64,000 bases of DNA from Testudinibacter aquarius (GCF_004342725.1 NZ_SMCP01000003.1:165068-229067); one strand, 5' to 3'. Positions 27,129-36,251 are shown, counted from the stretch's first letter. Numbers and translations: made by a program. The notes: generated from the letters alone by a model not told the origin.

Positions 27129-28109
27129 ATGGAAGAAGAAATGACGGCCTACAAGAAAACGCTTAAAATCGATCCTATACTAAATGCCGCATGGCTGTAC
27201 TACCAAGAAGGAATGAACCAATCCGACGTTGCGGATAAAATGAATGTATCTCGTTTAACTATCAATAAATACTTACTACAAGCTAGAGAGAGAGGAATTA
27301 TTAAGATAGAACTTAATTTTGATGATTACCTGAATGATTATTCTGCAATTAATATCAAAAATAAATTTAAGTTAAATAATGTATTAATTGTTCCCGATGT
27401 TCATTCCTCTATCATGCCATCTAAGGAGTTCCGTCAACACATGGCTAATGCTGGAGCTGCCTATTTATCTGATATTATAGAAGATAATGACTTTTTAGGT
27501 GTTGCTTGGGGCAGAACTATACATATGCTAGGAAACTATATTGCTCCCAAAAGACTGAATAATGTCAATGTAATACAGATGCTCGGTTCAATTTTGCCGC
27601 AGCCTGATTTCACAACAATAGAATCATCAACTAAAATTGCTCAAAAATTATCCGCAAAATGCGTATCATTACACGTTCCTGCCATCGTTTCCAATCCTCA
27701 ATTAGCAACAGAATTAATGAGTGAACCAGTTATTCAACATAGTTTTTCTTTATTAGAAAAATGCAATAAAGCCTTAATTGTCGTTGGGAATACCCAGGAT
27801 TCGAATCCATTAATCAGCAGTGGTGTATTATCTAAAAAAGAGATGGAAATTTTTAGAGATCTCGGAGCTGTTGGTGTTTTATGTGGTAGATTTTATGACA
27901 TAAACGGACAAGCAATTAAATATGAGAATGTAGATAACCGCTTACTTGGCATTAGTTTAGAAAAATTACAAAAAATAGAAACTAAAATATTTTTAAGTGC
28001 CGGCCCATCAAATTTTGATGCGCTGATTGGTGCTATTAAAGGAAATTTCATTACAGATTTAATCATTGATGAAGATACTGCAAAATTACTGATAAATTAC
28101 TCCCTTTAA
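27129..28109 (+). CDS. SorC/DeoR-type sugar-responsive regulator
   Basis: A regulator of 326 residues from ATG 27129, or 322 from ATG 27141, which has the better spacing to GGAAGAAG. It has an N-terminal helix-turn-helix (AWLYYQEGMNQSDVADKMNVSRLTINKYLLQARERGIIKI) and a SorC-type sugar-phosphate-binding domain (GVAWGRTIHMLGNYI, GAVGVLCGRFYDINGQ, LGISLEKLQKIETKIFLSAGPSNFDALIGAIKGNFITDLIIDEDTAKLLI). It is divergent from the ABC-mtnK-mtnA-aldolase operon, so it most likely responds to a phosphorylated intermediate of that pathway. Confidence 0.87.
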   Translation: MEEEMTAYKKTLKIDPILNAAWLYYQEGMNQSDVADKMNVSRLTINKYLLQARERGIIKIELNFDDYLNDYSAINIKNKFKLNNVLIVPDVHSSIMPSKEFRQHMANAGAAYLSDIIEDNDFLGVAWGRTIHMLGNYIAPKRLNNVNVIQMLGSILPQPDFTTIESSTKIAQKLSAKCVSLHVPAIVSNPQLATELMSEPVIQHSFSLLEKCNKALIVVGNTQDSNPLISSGVLSKKEMEIFRDLGAVGVLCGRFYDINGQAIKYENVDNRLLGISLEKLQKIETKIFLSAGPSNFDALIGAIKGNFITDLIIDEDTAKLLINYSL

Positions 28110-28117
28110 TTAAATTA

Positions 28118-28166
28118 TTCCCTAATATCAATAAGCTATAATAATTAGATTAGTATTAGGGAGTTT
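28118..28166 (+). terminator. Probable terminator after the SorC-type regulator
   Basis: CCCTAATA (28120-28127) and TATTAGGG (28154-28161) form an 8-bp stem around an AT-rich loop, followed by AGTTTT. It lies 10 bp after the regulator stop. Confidence 0.5.
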
Positions 28167-28175
28167 TATCTTTAG

Positions 28176-28284
28176 TTACAAATTCACCATTTCTACTCCA
28201 GCAGCATACATTGCGCATCGCTCAATATCAGTAAAGTGTGCAAAAGCTAACCCATTGATGGGTTTTGATCAGGCAAATTTTCAT
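28176..28284 (-). pseudogene. Relic: start of a heptosyltransferase gene joined to the tail of an unknown gene
   Basis: Eleven bases after the waaF stop, an ATG at 28284 begins MKICLIKT, the same eight residues as OpsX at 15257. The frame then ends after ten unrelated codons. In another frame the following DNA reads PINGLAFAHFTDIER... to a stop at 28176, which looks like a genuine protein C-terminus that I cannot name. The most economical reading is that a second opsX/waaC copy once followed waaF and was lost by a deletion that fused its first codons to another gene's end. Confidence 0.45.
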
Positions 28285-28295
28285 GCTATTTCCTA

Positions 28296-29336
28296 TTAAC
28301 TCAAAAGTGCGGTCAATTTCCCCACCACCAATTCCGGTTGAATATCAATCAAACTTTGGTGATAGCCTTCGGTGCTGTCGTTGCCTTTGCGTACTTTGAT
28401 TAAACCGCCGTCGATTAAGCGGATAATTTCCACCTTGTCGCTGAGTGGTGGGGTGTATTGCGGGCTGGTCGGGCCGTAGAGTGCGACCAGTGGGCGTTGC
28501 AAGGCGGCGGCGATGTGCATTAAGCCAGAGTCGTTGCTGACCACGGCGGTGCAGCAGGAAATCAGGTCAATCGCTTCTTCCAACTGGGTTTGTCCGGCAA
28601 GGTTGATGCAATAACGCTGCAGTGCAGTCGGCAGGCTGTTGCGGATCTGTTCGGCGACGGCATCATCTTTGCCGGAGCCGAAAATATGGATTTGGTAGCC
28701 CTGTGCGATCAGCAATTCTGCTAGTTTGGCGTAATGGTAATGCGGCCAGCGTTTTGCCGGACCAAATTCCGCCCCCGGACAAAAACCGATAATCGGGCGA
28801 TGTTCGGCAAGTGCGGTCTGCTGCTCAAATTTTGCCTTAGTTTTAGCAATCTGTGCGCTGTCCACTTGCAAATAAGGATAAGGAATCGGCAATTGGTCTG
28901 CCGTCGGAACCGCACTTTTGTCAAAAGCAAGTGCGGTATAACGCTGCACCATTAACGGATAATCCTGTTTGTTGTTGCGCAAGTCATTCAACAGAAAATA
29001 GCGGCTTTCGCCTTTCCAACCACGTCGTTGCGCAATCTTGGCAAACAATGGAATAAACGCCGATTTAAGCGAATTAGGCAGGATAATCGCCTGATCATAT
29101 CGATTGCGCAGTGATTTGCCCAAACGGTAACGCTCGCCTAGGGCAAAACTGCCGTGTCCGATCGGCATCGCAATCGCTTGATTCACTTCCGGCATTCTCG
29201 CCAACAGCGGGCGGCACCAATTGGGCGCCATCACATCAATCACGCAGTCGGGATCACGCTGTTTCAACACTTGATACAAGCTGTGCGACATCATCATATC
29301 GCCGACCCAAGACGGGCCAATGACCAAAATTCTCAT
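28296..29336 (-). CDS. waaF: ADP-heptose:LPS heptosyltransferase II
   Basis: Adds the second heptose to the lipooligosaccharide core. The 346-residue GT9 protein opens MRILVIGPSWVGDMMMSHSLYQVLK and has PNSLKSAFIPLFAKIAQRRGWKGESRYFLLND, GFCPGAEFGPAKRWPHYHYAKLA and the GT9 signature AVVSNDSGLMHIAAALQRPLVALYGPTSP. It follows hldD by 28 bp, forming a heptose operon. Three uptake-sequence cores lie inside the gene. Confidence 0.95.
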   Translation of the reverse strand: MRILVIGPSWVGDMMMSHSLYQVLKQRDPDCVIDVMAPNWCRPLLARMPEVNQAIAMPIGHGSFALGERYRLGKSLRNRYDQAIILPNSLKSAFIPLFAKIAQRRGWKGESRYFLLNDLRNNKQDYPLMVQRYTALAFDKSAVPTADQLPIPYPYLQVDSAQIAKTKAKFEQQTALAEHRPIIGFCPGAEFGPAKRWPHYHYAKLAELLIAQGYQIHIFGSGKDDAVAEQIRNSLPTALQRYCINLAGQTQLEEAIDLISCCTAVVSNDSGLMHIAAALQRPLVALYGPTSPQYTPPLSDKVEIIRLIDGGLIKVRKGNDSTEGYHQSLIDIQPELVVGKLTALLS

Positions 29337-29364
29337 TGCGAGTTTTCCAATTCTGTTTTATTCG

Positions 29365-30291
29365 TTACTTTTTGTTTAACCACGCCATATATTCCGCCAC
29401 CCCTTCGGCAACGGTTTTGAACGGTTTGTCATAACCGGTGGCACGCAGATTGGCCAAATCCGCTTGAGTATATTCCTGATAGCGGCTTTTCAGGTGATCC
29501 GGGAACGGAATGGTTTCAATCTGTCCGGTTTGGTGGAATGCCAGCACCGCTTTGGCGACGGCTTCAAACGATTCCGCCTTGCCGGTGCCACAGTTATAAA
29601 TGCCGGAAACACCGTTCTGCCAGCACCAGATATTCACTTGTGCTACATCGCCGACATACACAAAATCACGGCGGAAATGCTCACTGCCGGCAAACAATTT
29701 CGGATTTTCGCCTTTCAAAATTTGATTATTCAGATGAAACGCCACACTCGCCATGCTGCCTTTGTGGTTTTCGCGTGGGCCGTACACATTGAAATAACGG
29801 AAGCCGCACACCGGCGATTCCGCTTCCGGCAGGATCTCGCGCACATATTGGTCGAACAGGAATTTGGAATAGCCGTACACATTCAACGGGCCTTCAAATT
29901 GGCGCGCTTCTTTGAATTCGGTTTTGTCGCCGTAGGTCGCGGCAGAAGATGCATATAAAAATGGAATACGGCGATCCAAGCAGTAATGCAACAGCTCTTT
30001 GGAATATTCATAGTTGTTGCTCATCACATATTTGCCGTTCCACTCGGTAGTGGCGGAACACGCCCCTTCGTGAAACACCGCCTCAATCTCGCCAAATTCA
30101 TCGCCGGCGATAATCGAGCCGATAAAATCTTCTTTATCGCAGTAATCGGCAATATCCAAATCCACCAAATTGGCGAATTTGGTGCCGTCGGTTAAATTGT
30201 CGACCACCAAAATATCTTTACGCCCGATTGCGTTTAATGCCTTGATAATGTTACTGCCGATAAACCCTGCGCCGCCTGTTACGATAATCAT
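29365..30291 (-). CDS. hldD: ADP-L-glycero-D-manno-heptose-6-epimerase
   Basis: Makes the L,D-heptose donor used by OpsX and WaaF. The 308-residue short-chain epimerase has the Rossmann motif [12 protein letters not shown] at the N-terminus, [21 protein letters not shown], the catalytic Tyr-Lys pair in [10 protein letters not shown] and [19 protein letters not shown]. It is the first gene of the hldD-waaF pair. Confidence 0.96.
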   Translation of the reverse strand: MIIVTGGAGFIGSNIIKALNAIGRKDILVVDNLTDGTKFANLVDLDIADYCDKEDFIGSIIAGDEFGEIEAVFHEGACSATTEWNGKYVMSNNYEYSKELLHYCLDRRIPFLYASSAATYGDKTEFKEARQFEGPLNVYGYSKFLFDQYVREILPEAESPVCGFRYFNVYGPRENHKGSMASVAFHLNNQILKGENPKLFAGSEHFRRDFVYVGDVAQVNIWCWQNGVSGIYNCGTGKAESFEAVAKAVLAFHQTGQIETIPFPDHLKSRYQEYTQADLANLRATGYDKPFKTVAEGVAEYMAWLNKK

Positions 30292-30540
30292 ATTCCCCTG
30301 CCTTTTGCGATGTTTTACATGAATTCGGTCTATTGTAATAGAAATTAAAAGGTGATTACAGTGAAACCATTTTTATTAGGAAAGAATCTGCTTATAATGG
30401 TGCTTGAAAAATGTACAGGAAATAAGATTTTTTCGGTAAATAATGAGCATAATAGAGACTTGTTATCGTCCTAATTCATCTATTATTAAAATTACTATTT
30501 TTATGCGAAATAATCTCGTTTAATACTTAAGGATCGAATT

Positions 30541-31878
30541 ATGCAACAATTGAACACTCAAAATCTCATCATCGGCTTTGGCAAAGCCGGAAAAACCCTA
30601 GCTGCTGACCTGGCAAAACACGGACAGCAAGTGATTCTGGCTGAGGCCAGTGAGCAAATGTATGGCGGAACCTGCATCAACATCGGCTGCATTCCATCTA
30701 AAAAGCTATTGGTTGAAGGTGAACAAAATGCAGCTATCGCTGATAAAAATCATGTTTTTCAACAGGCTATGCAAGCGAAAAATAGTCTGGTCACCAAATT
30801 ACGCGCAGCGAATTTTAGCAAACTCGATGCGCTGGACAACGTGCAAATCATCACTGCCAAAGCACGTTTTGAAGATCAAAATACGGTGCTCCTCAGTGGA
30901 CGTGACGGCGAATTCCGTGTCACTGCCGAGCGTATTTTTATCAATACCGGGAGCCTGCCCGTTGAACTGAATATTCCCGGCGCAGACGGAAAACAGATCT
31001 ATAACAGCACCGGGATTTTATCTTTGAATACTCACCCGAAACGTTTAGTGATTATCGGTTGTGGTTATATCTCGCTGGAATTTGCTTTTATGTATCACCA
31101 ATTCGGTGCTAAGGTAACGATTATTGACAGTGGAAATACGTTCCTGCCACGGGAAGATCGTGATATTGCCGATGAAATGACGCGCGTGTTGCAAGCTCGA
31201 GGTGTTGACATTATCTTGGGTGCTGATGTGAAACGCTTTGAACAACATTCAAACAAAACTCAAGTCATCACTTCTCAAGGTACTTTCAGTGCAGATGCCG
31301 TTTTGCTTGCGGTTGGTCGCCGTCCAAACACTGACGGGCTGGCGTTGGAAAATGCCGGGATTGGGCTGACAGAACGTGGATTTATCAAAATCAACTCACA
31401 GCTGCAAGCAGCGCCGCATATTTGGGCAATGGGCGATGTAGCCGGCAGTCCGCAGTTTACCTATATTTCCCTTGATGACTACCGTATTGTACGCGAACAG
31501 TTATTAGGCGAAGGAAAACGCAATACCCAAGATCGACCGCACTTTCCAACCACCGTGTTCACCGAACCACCACTGGCACAAATTGGTATGACAGAGAGCC
31601 AAGCTGCTAAGAGCGGAAGACCTTATCGTGTTGCCACCCTGCGTGCAGAGGCAATTCCAAAGGCTAAAATATTAAATCAAACCGATGGCTTATTAAAAGC
31701 GATTATTGATAGCGACAATAATCAAATTTTGGGTGTTACCCTATTTTGTGCGGAAGCCCATGAAATCATCAACCTATTCAAAATGGCAATGGATCATCAC
31801 ATTCCGGCTGATTACCTGAAAAATCAGATTTTTACTCATCCAACTATTTCCGAAGGATTAAATGACTTATTTGCCTGA
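30541..31878 (+). CDS. rclA: RclA-like flavin disulfide oxidoreductase
   Basis: A 445-residue pyridine-nucleotide disulfide oxidoreductase close to E. coli RclA (YkgC). It shares LIIGFGKAGKTLAADLAKHG, the redox pair YGGTCINIGCIPSKKL (two Cys, about residues 43 and 48), FLPREDRDIAD, IWAMGDVAGSPQFTYISLDDYRIVREQLLGEGKR and the end HEIINLFKMAMDHHIP with QIFTHPTISEGLNDLF. RclA reduces Cu(II) and protects against hypochlorous acid in E. coli. No rclR or rclB is adjacent. An RclC-like membrane protein is encoded 30 kb away. Confidence 0.88.
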   Translation: MQQLNTQNLIIGFGKAGKTLAADLAKHGQQVILAEASEQMYGGTCINIGCIPSKKLLVEGEQNAAIADKNHVFQQAMQAKNSLVTKLRAANFSKLDALDNVQIITAKARFEDQNTVLLSGRDGEFRVTAERIFINTGSLPVELNIPGADGKQIYNSTGILSLNTHPKRLVIIGCGYISLEFAFMYHQFGAKVTIIDSGNTFLPREDRDIADEMTRVLQARGVDIILGADVKRFEQHSNKTQVITSQGTFSADAVLLAVGRRPNTDGLALENAGIGLTERGFIKINSQLQAAPHIWAMGDVAGSPQFTYISLDDYRIVREQLLGEGKRNTQDRPHFPTTVFTEPPLAQIGMTESQAAKSGRPYRVATLRAEAIPKAKILNQTDGLLKAIIDSDNNQILGVTLFCAEAHEIINLFKMAMDHHIPADYLKNQIFTHPTISEGLNDLFA

Positions 31879-31940
31879 CCGCACTTTGATCTTAAAAATC
31901 TTACGGTTATCTTAGGGGCTGCTTTATCCCTATCAAAGAT

Positions 31941-31969
31941 AAAAATGGGCTAATATCCCTATTAGCCCA
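31941..31969 (-). terminator. hemN terminator
   Basis: TGGGCTAATA and TATTAGCCCA form a perfect 10-bp stem around TCCC, followed on the minus strand by TTTTT. It lies 14 bp beyond the hemN stop and may also slow read-through from rclA. Confidence 0.85.
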
Positions 31970-31982
31970 CCAATAATAACGA

Positions 31983-33350
31983 TTAAATAATCCTTGAAAA
32001 CTGCTGGCGTTTAGCCAGCTGGCGTGAGTAAGTGTCGAAGCACAAACAGATATTGCGGATCAGTAACCGCCCTTTGGCAGAAACGGTTAGGGCGGTATCA
32101 CCGAGAGTGAGCAGGCCGTCTTCTGCCAATGGTTTTAACAGTGCCAAATCTTCGGCAAAATGGGTTTTGAAATCAATGCCATATTGCTGTTCCAATGGCG
32201 CATAATCTAATTTGAAATTGCAAATTAGTGCTTTGATCACATCACGGCGCAAGCAATCTTCTTGGCTCATGACGAAACCTTTGTGCAGCGCATTGCCGTG
32301 ATCTTCCACATCTGCATAATACTGCTTCAACTCTTTTTGGTTTTGAGCATAGTGATCGCCCATTAAGCTGATGGCAGACACGCCCAAACCGAGCAAATCA
32401 GCTTCTTCTTGGGTGGTGTAACCTTGGAAATTGCGGTGCAGCACACCGTTTTGCTGTGCAATCGCCAGTTCATCGTCCGGTTTGGCAAAGTGATCCATGC
32501 CGATAAAACGGTAGCCTGCACCGGTCAGGGTTTCGATGGTTTTTTGCAAAATCGTCAACTTGCTGGTCGGCGGCGGCAACGTCGCATCTTTGATTTTATG
32601 CTGTCCGGCAAAACGAGACGGCAAATGTGCGTAGTTAAACACGCTCATGCGATCCGGATTCAGCTCACTGACCCGTTGCAAAGTTGCCATAAAGCTCTCC
32701 ACCGTTTGGAACGGCAGACCGTAGATCAAATCAATATTAGTCGAAGTGAACCCCAATTCACGGGCTTTTTCCATCAGTGAAAAAATAAATGCTTCATCTT
32801 GAATCCGGTTGATTGCCGTCTGCACGTCTTTATTAAAATCCTGAATCCCCATGCTGATGCGGTTGAAACCGATGTGACGCAGATGATCGAGCATCGACAG
32901 CTCGATTTCACGTGGATCCATCTCAATGCTGATTTCCGCAGCCGGATCAACCCGGAAATGATCACGCAGCATTTGCATTAAACGCGCAGATTGCTGTTCG
33001 CTTAAATAGGTCGGGGTGCCACCACCCCAATGTATTTGAGTGACGTTGCGCTGGGTAAACAATTTAGCGCGCTGCTGTACCTCTTTTTCCAGATAATCCA
33101 AATAGATATCCGCTTTGTGCTGATGACGGGTAATAATTTTGTTACAGGCGCAAAAATAGCAGAGCTTGTGGCAGAACGGAATATGCACATACAACGACAG
33201 CGGGCGATCAGGATAGCGTTGGCTGGCTTGCAAAAAATCCTGCTCGGTATAGTCGTCGCTAAACTCAAGTGCGGTCGGATAAGAAGTGTAGCGTGGCCCG
33301 GATTGGTTATATTTCTGGATTAGATTGAGATCCCATTCAATTTCTGACAT
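31983..33350 (-). CDS. hemN: Oxygen-independent coproporphyrinogen III dehydrogenase
   Basis: A radical-SAM enzyme of 455 residues that converts coproporphyrinogen III to protoporphyrinogen IX without oxygen. The [4Fe-4S] motif is in HIPFCHKLCYFCACNKI (about residues 57-73), with HWGGGTPTYLS, EISIEMDPREI, GFNRISMGIQDFN and IDLIYGLPFQT following, as in HemN. Its ATG overlaps the DUF2489 gene by 14 bases, so it is coupled to the yihI-DUF2489 unit. Confidence 0.96.
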   Translation of the reverse strand: MSEIEWDLNLIQKYNQSGPRYTSYPTALEFSDDYTEQDFLQASQRYPDRPLSLYVHIPFCHKLCYFCACNKIITRHQHKADIYLDYLEKEVQQRAKLFTQRNVTQIHWGGGTPTYLSEQQSARLMQMLRDHFRVDPAAEISIEMDPREIELSMLDHLRHIGFNRISMGIQDFNKDVQTAINRIQDEAFIFSLMEKARELGFTSTNIDLIYGLPFQTVESFMATLQRVSELNPDRMSVFNYAHLPSRFAGQHKIKDATLPPPTSKLTILQKTIETLTGAGYRFIGMDHFAKPDDELAIAQQNGVLHRNFQGYTTQEEADLLGLGVSAISLMGDHYAQNQKELKQYYADVEDHGNALHKGFVMSQEDCLRRDVIKALICNFKLDYAPLEQQYGIDFKTHFAEDLALLKPLAEDGLLTLGDTALTVSAKGRLLIRNICLCFDTYSRQLAKRQQFSRII

Positions 33351-33801
33351 TATTTTTCCTGTTATTTATTTCAATATCACTCAACAATTGGCGCAATTCC
33401 AATTTGATTTTTTGTTCGAGTTCGGCTTCGGCGCTTTCACGGGTTAAATCCAAACGCATCCGCTGATTTTTCGGCAAAGCACGACGCGCCTCATGAGTCG
33501 GCATCTCCATCACCGTCTGATAAAGCTGCTGCATCGCACTGTATTTGTCCAAAGCCTGCGGTTGCAACCCCGGCAATAGCGCATTTAGGCGCAAAACCCC
33601 TTCGGATAAATTACAATCATCGTTTAACATTGCTTTGGCGATAATTTGCACGCTGTCAAAGGTAAAATCATGCCGTTTTTGTCGTGCGGCGGCGATTTTT
33701 TGTTTTTGACGGCGCAATGCCAGCAACAGCCATGTCGCATAACTTGCCAATCCCACCACAATCACAACGGCGACAAGGCTTAAAACAATCGTCCAGTTCA
33801 T
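33337..33801 (-). CDS. DUF2489 family membrane-anchored protein
   Basis: A 154-residue protein with one N-terminal membrane helix (WTIVLSLVAVVIVVGLASYATWLLLALRR) and a cytoplasmic helical part. The conserved region RHDFTFDSVQIIAKAMLNDDCNLSEGVLRLNALLPGL is typical of DUF2489. The function is unknown. It lies between yihI and hemN, the usual gammaproteobacterial order, and overlaps hemN. Confidence 0.82.
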   Translation of the reverse strand: MNWTIVLSLVAVVIVVGLASYATWLLLALRRQKQKIAAARQKRHDFTFDSVQIIAKAMLNDDCNLSEGVLRLNALLPGLQPQALDKYSAMQQLYQTVMEMPTHEARRALPKNQRMRLDLTRESAEAELEQKIKLELRQLLSDIEINNRKNNVRN

Positions 33802-33818
33802 CCGTTAAAACTCACTCA

Positions 33819-34406
33819 TTAACGAAACTTATTGATATCAATCGTATTAAAAGTGCGGTATAGCGCATCTTCACTATTTTCATCTTCGTCTTCTTCATTC
33901 AGCCCCAGCTCTTGCATCAGCTGTTCAATCCGGCGCAAGCAGTCGTCGACAAATTGCTGATCTTCGGCAGAAAGGGTTTTGCCAGCATCCAATTGATCCA
34001 ACAATTCATTCAAACATTCGTTGTTTTCCAACTGTTCCAGTTCTAACATCGGGTCAATTTTCTTGATTTCCGTTGGTTCAGGTTTGATCGGGGTGATCAC
34101 TTTGCCTTTCTCCGGTTTATTCACCATTTCGATCATCAACGGAATTTTTTTGCGGCTGCCGACGCGTGGATCAGCCTTGACCACACTTTGCTTATTGCTG
34201 TTTTTATCGGCAGCACTATGACGAGAACCGGCATCAAGCCCTTTGTGTTTCTTCTTACGCTTTTCTTCTCGTGCCTGCACGTCCAGTTCATAACGGGTCG
34301 GTTTGCGGCCTTTTTTGCTTTTGACATTTGCCATCGGCGGCGCTTTGTCGGTTCTGCGCACCGGCATAACATCGCTGATTTTGCGGGTTTTCTTTTGGCG
34401 AGCCAT
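33819..34406 (-). CDS. yihI: Der GTPase-activating protein YihI
   Basis: A 195-residue, highly charged protein matching YihI, which stimulates GTP hydrolysis by the ribosome-assembly GTPase Der. It has the basic N-terminus [17 protein letters not shown], the central [16 protein letters not shown] motif and an acidic C-terminal helix region ([14 protein letters not shown]-like segment, then [12 protein letters not shown]). It lies 17 bp before the DUF2489 gene. Confidence 0.9.
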   Translation of the reverse strand: MARQKKTRKISDVMPVRRTDKAPPMANVKSKKGRKPTRYELDVQAREEKRKKKHKGLDAGSRHSAADKNSNKQSVVKADPRVGSRKKIPLMIEMVNKPEKGKVITPIKPEPTEIKKIDPMLELEQLENNECLNELLDQLDAGKTLSAEDQQFVDDCLRRIEQLMQELGLNEEDEDENSEDALYRTFNTIDINKFR

Positions 34407-34532
34407 AATTTTCTCTTAGATTGGCGAATAATTTAAGCCAGGATTGTATCATTCAACACGATTTTTCACACGGAATTAAAGCGAATAAATGCAGAAATTG
34501 TCGCGAACTATTGATTGGAGAAAAAGACGTAA

Positions 34533-34573
34533 AACCGCACTTGACCTGCCGAAAACAGCGGAAAAGTGCGGTT
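34533..34573 (-). terminator. Inverted uptake-sequence pair acting as gntP terminator
   Basis: AACCGCACTT (34533-34542) and AAGTGCGGTT (34564-34573) are inverted uptake sequences that form a 10-bp stem just past the gntP stop, followed by TTACG and a T-rich stretch on the minus strand. Confidence 0.65.
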
Positions 34574-34594
34574 GGTTGTCACAGTGTGGTGAGG

Positions 34595-35944
34595 TTACAA
34601 TAAAATACTGCCGATACAAGCGATGGTAAAGCCGACAAAGCCGATTAAGGTTTCCATCACTGTCCATGTTTTCAAGGTGGTTTTGGTGTCCATCTCCAAG
34701 AAACGGCTGACCAACCAGAAACCGGAGTCGTTAACATGCGAGAATGCCGTCGCGCCGGAAGCAATCGCGATCACGATAAAACAGAGATCGAATGCGCTTA
34801 AGCCGGTGGTCGCCGCCACAGTCGGCGCAATCAATGCGGAAGCGGTGGTCAGAGCAACGGTTGCCGAACCTTGTGCCACACGCAATGCCAGCGAGATGAT
34901 AAATGCCGCCACAATCACCGGCATCCCGGTATCCGACAACATGCCAGCCAAGACATCGCCGATGCCACTGGCGCGCAATACGCCGCCGAACATGCCGCCT
35001 GCGCCGGTCACCAAAATAATCGCACAAATCGGACCCAGTGCATTGTCACAAATTTTCTCGATTTGCTCATAGCTGCGCTGTCCTTTTAACATCACAATCG
35101 CACACAGCAGGGTGATTAATAAAGCGATCGGCGTTTTGCCGAAGAAACGCAAGGTTTGCACCCACATTTCTGAACCGTCCACCACTTTTGACACACTTAA
35201 GGTGTTCAATACGGTATCCAACATGATTAACAGCAACGGTAACAACAAAATGCTCAATACTTTGCGGAAACTTGGCGGATTTTGCGTGACGGTTTCACTG
35301 ATGGCATTGGCATTTAAGAACGCTTTCGGCAGATCCAAATGCATTTTTTTGCCCAAAAATGTCCCGTACAAATAGGCCGCAATATACCAAGTCGGGATCG
35401 CACACACCAAACCAACAATCACTAACAGACCAATATTCGCCCCCAGTAAGTCACCGGACGCAACCGGGCCTGGATGCGGCGGCAGAAATGCGTGCATCAC
35501 CGCAAATGCCCCGGCAGCCGGAAATGCATAGCGGAACAGCGAGCCGCCAAACTGTTTTGCCACGCTGAAGATAATCGGCAACATTACCACCAAACCGGCA
35601 TCGAAGAAGATCGGAAAGCCGAACAACAATGAGGCGATACCCAACGCAAGCGGCGCTCTTTTCTCACCGAATTTATTGATCAACGTGTCTGCCAACACTT
35701 TGGCACCCCCGGTGATCTCCAATAAGCGCCCGATCATCGCCCCTAAACCAACCAACAATGCAACCGATGCCAGAGTGCTGCCGAAACCGCCGAGCAGTGT
35801 CGGCAGAATTTTATCCACCGGAATTCCCGTGGCAACGGCAGTCAGCAAACTGACTATCAACAGTGCGACAAAGGCGTGAACTTTGAATTTGATGATCATC
35901 ACCAGCAACAACAAAATGGCGACCAGCAAGGTTAAAATTAACAT
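34595..35944 (-). CDS. GntP-family gluconate:proton symporter
   Basis: A 449-residue membrane transporter of the GntP family, with about 12-14 hydrophobic segments. It has FKVHAFVALLIVSLLTAVATGIPVDKILPTLLGGFGSTL, PIFFDAGLVVMLPIIFSVAK, HAFLPPHPGPVASGDLLGANIG, LVTGAGGMFGGVLRASGIGDVL and HVNDSGFWLVSRFLEM, all typical of GntT, GntU and GntP. Divergent gntK and two GntR-type operators between the genes support gluconate as substrate. Confidence 0.92.
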   Translation of the reverse strand: MLILTLLVAILLLLVMIIKFKVHAFVALLIVSLLTAVATGIPVDKILPTLLGGFGSTLASVALLVGLGAMIGRLLEITGGAKVLADTLINKFGEKRAPLALGIASLLFGFPIFFDAGLVVMLPIIFSVAKQFGGSLFRYAFPAAGAFAVMHAFLPPHPGPVASGDLLGANIGLLVIVGLVCAIPTWYIAAYLYGTFLGKKMHLDLPKAFLNANAISETVTQNPPSFRKVLSILLLPLLLIMLDTVLNTLSVSKVVDGSEMWVQTLRFFGKTPIALLITLLCAIVMLKGQRSYEQIEKICDNALGPICAIILVTGAGGMFGGVLRASGIGDVLAGMLSDTGMPVIVAAFIISLALRVAQGSATVALTTASALIAPTVAATTGLSAFDLCFIVIAIASGATAFSHVNDSGFWLVSRFLEMDTKTTLKTWTVMETLIGFVGFTIACIGSILL

Positions 35945-36025
35945 AGTAAGATCCTTTTAAAAGTGCGGTTAAACTGCCGCTAACATCCTGCCATCCAAGA
36001 AGCAGATGGCCCCTCTGCTCAATAA

Positions 36026-36040
36026 CGTTACCGATAACAT
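36026..36040. promoter_or_regulatory. GntR-type operator near gntP
   Basis: CGTTACCGATAACAT matches the gluconate repressor box (ATGTTACCGATAACAT pattern) at nearly every position. It lies about 80 bp upstream of the gntP start. Confidence 0.75.
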
Positions 36041-36090
36041 ACTTTTTATTATTTTAGCGGTAAAGGGATATTTGTGATGAAAATGTAAAA

Positions 36091-36106
36091 TTGAGATCTA
36101 GCTCAA
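36091..36106. promoter_or_regulatory. CRP-like palindrome in the gntP-gntK region
   Basis: TTGAGATCTAGCTCAA is a near-perfect palindrome with the spacing of a CRP site but degenerate TGTGA halves. It may be a weak CRP site. Confidence 0.3.
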
Positions 36107-36155
36107 ATAATCTAGGAGATAAAGGTATAGTCAAGTTTATTGTTATCAATAAATT

Positions 36156-36171
36156 CGTGATCAAGATCACT
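36156..36171. promoter_or_regulatory. CRP-cAMP site upstream of gntK
   Basis: CGTGATCAAGATCACT matches TGTGATCTAGATCACA at 13 of 16 positions and keeps the GTGA-N6-TCAC core. It lies about 90 bp upstream of gntK. Confidence 0.65.
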
Positions 36172-36178
36172 ATATTAA

Positions 36179-36194
36179 TTGTTATCGGTAACTA
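36179..36194. promoter_or_regulatory. GntR-type operator near gntK
   Basis: TTGTTATCGGTAACTA is the reverse orientation of the gluconate repressor box (TAGTTACCGATAACAA). With the copy at 36026 it brackets the intergenic region, an arrangement compatible with looping between the two promoters. Confidence 0.75.
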
Positions 36195-36251
36195 TTTTTC
36201 CTATTTTAGGCTATGTTACTACCTAAATCGTAGCCGTTTCAGGAGAACACA

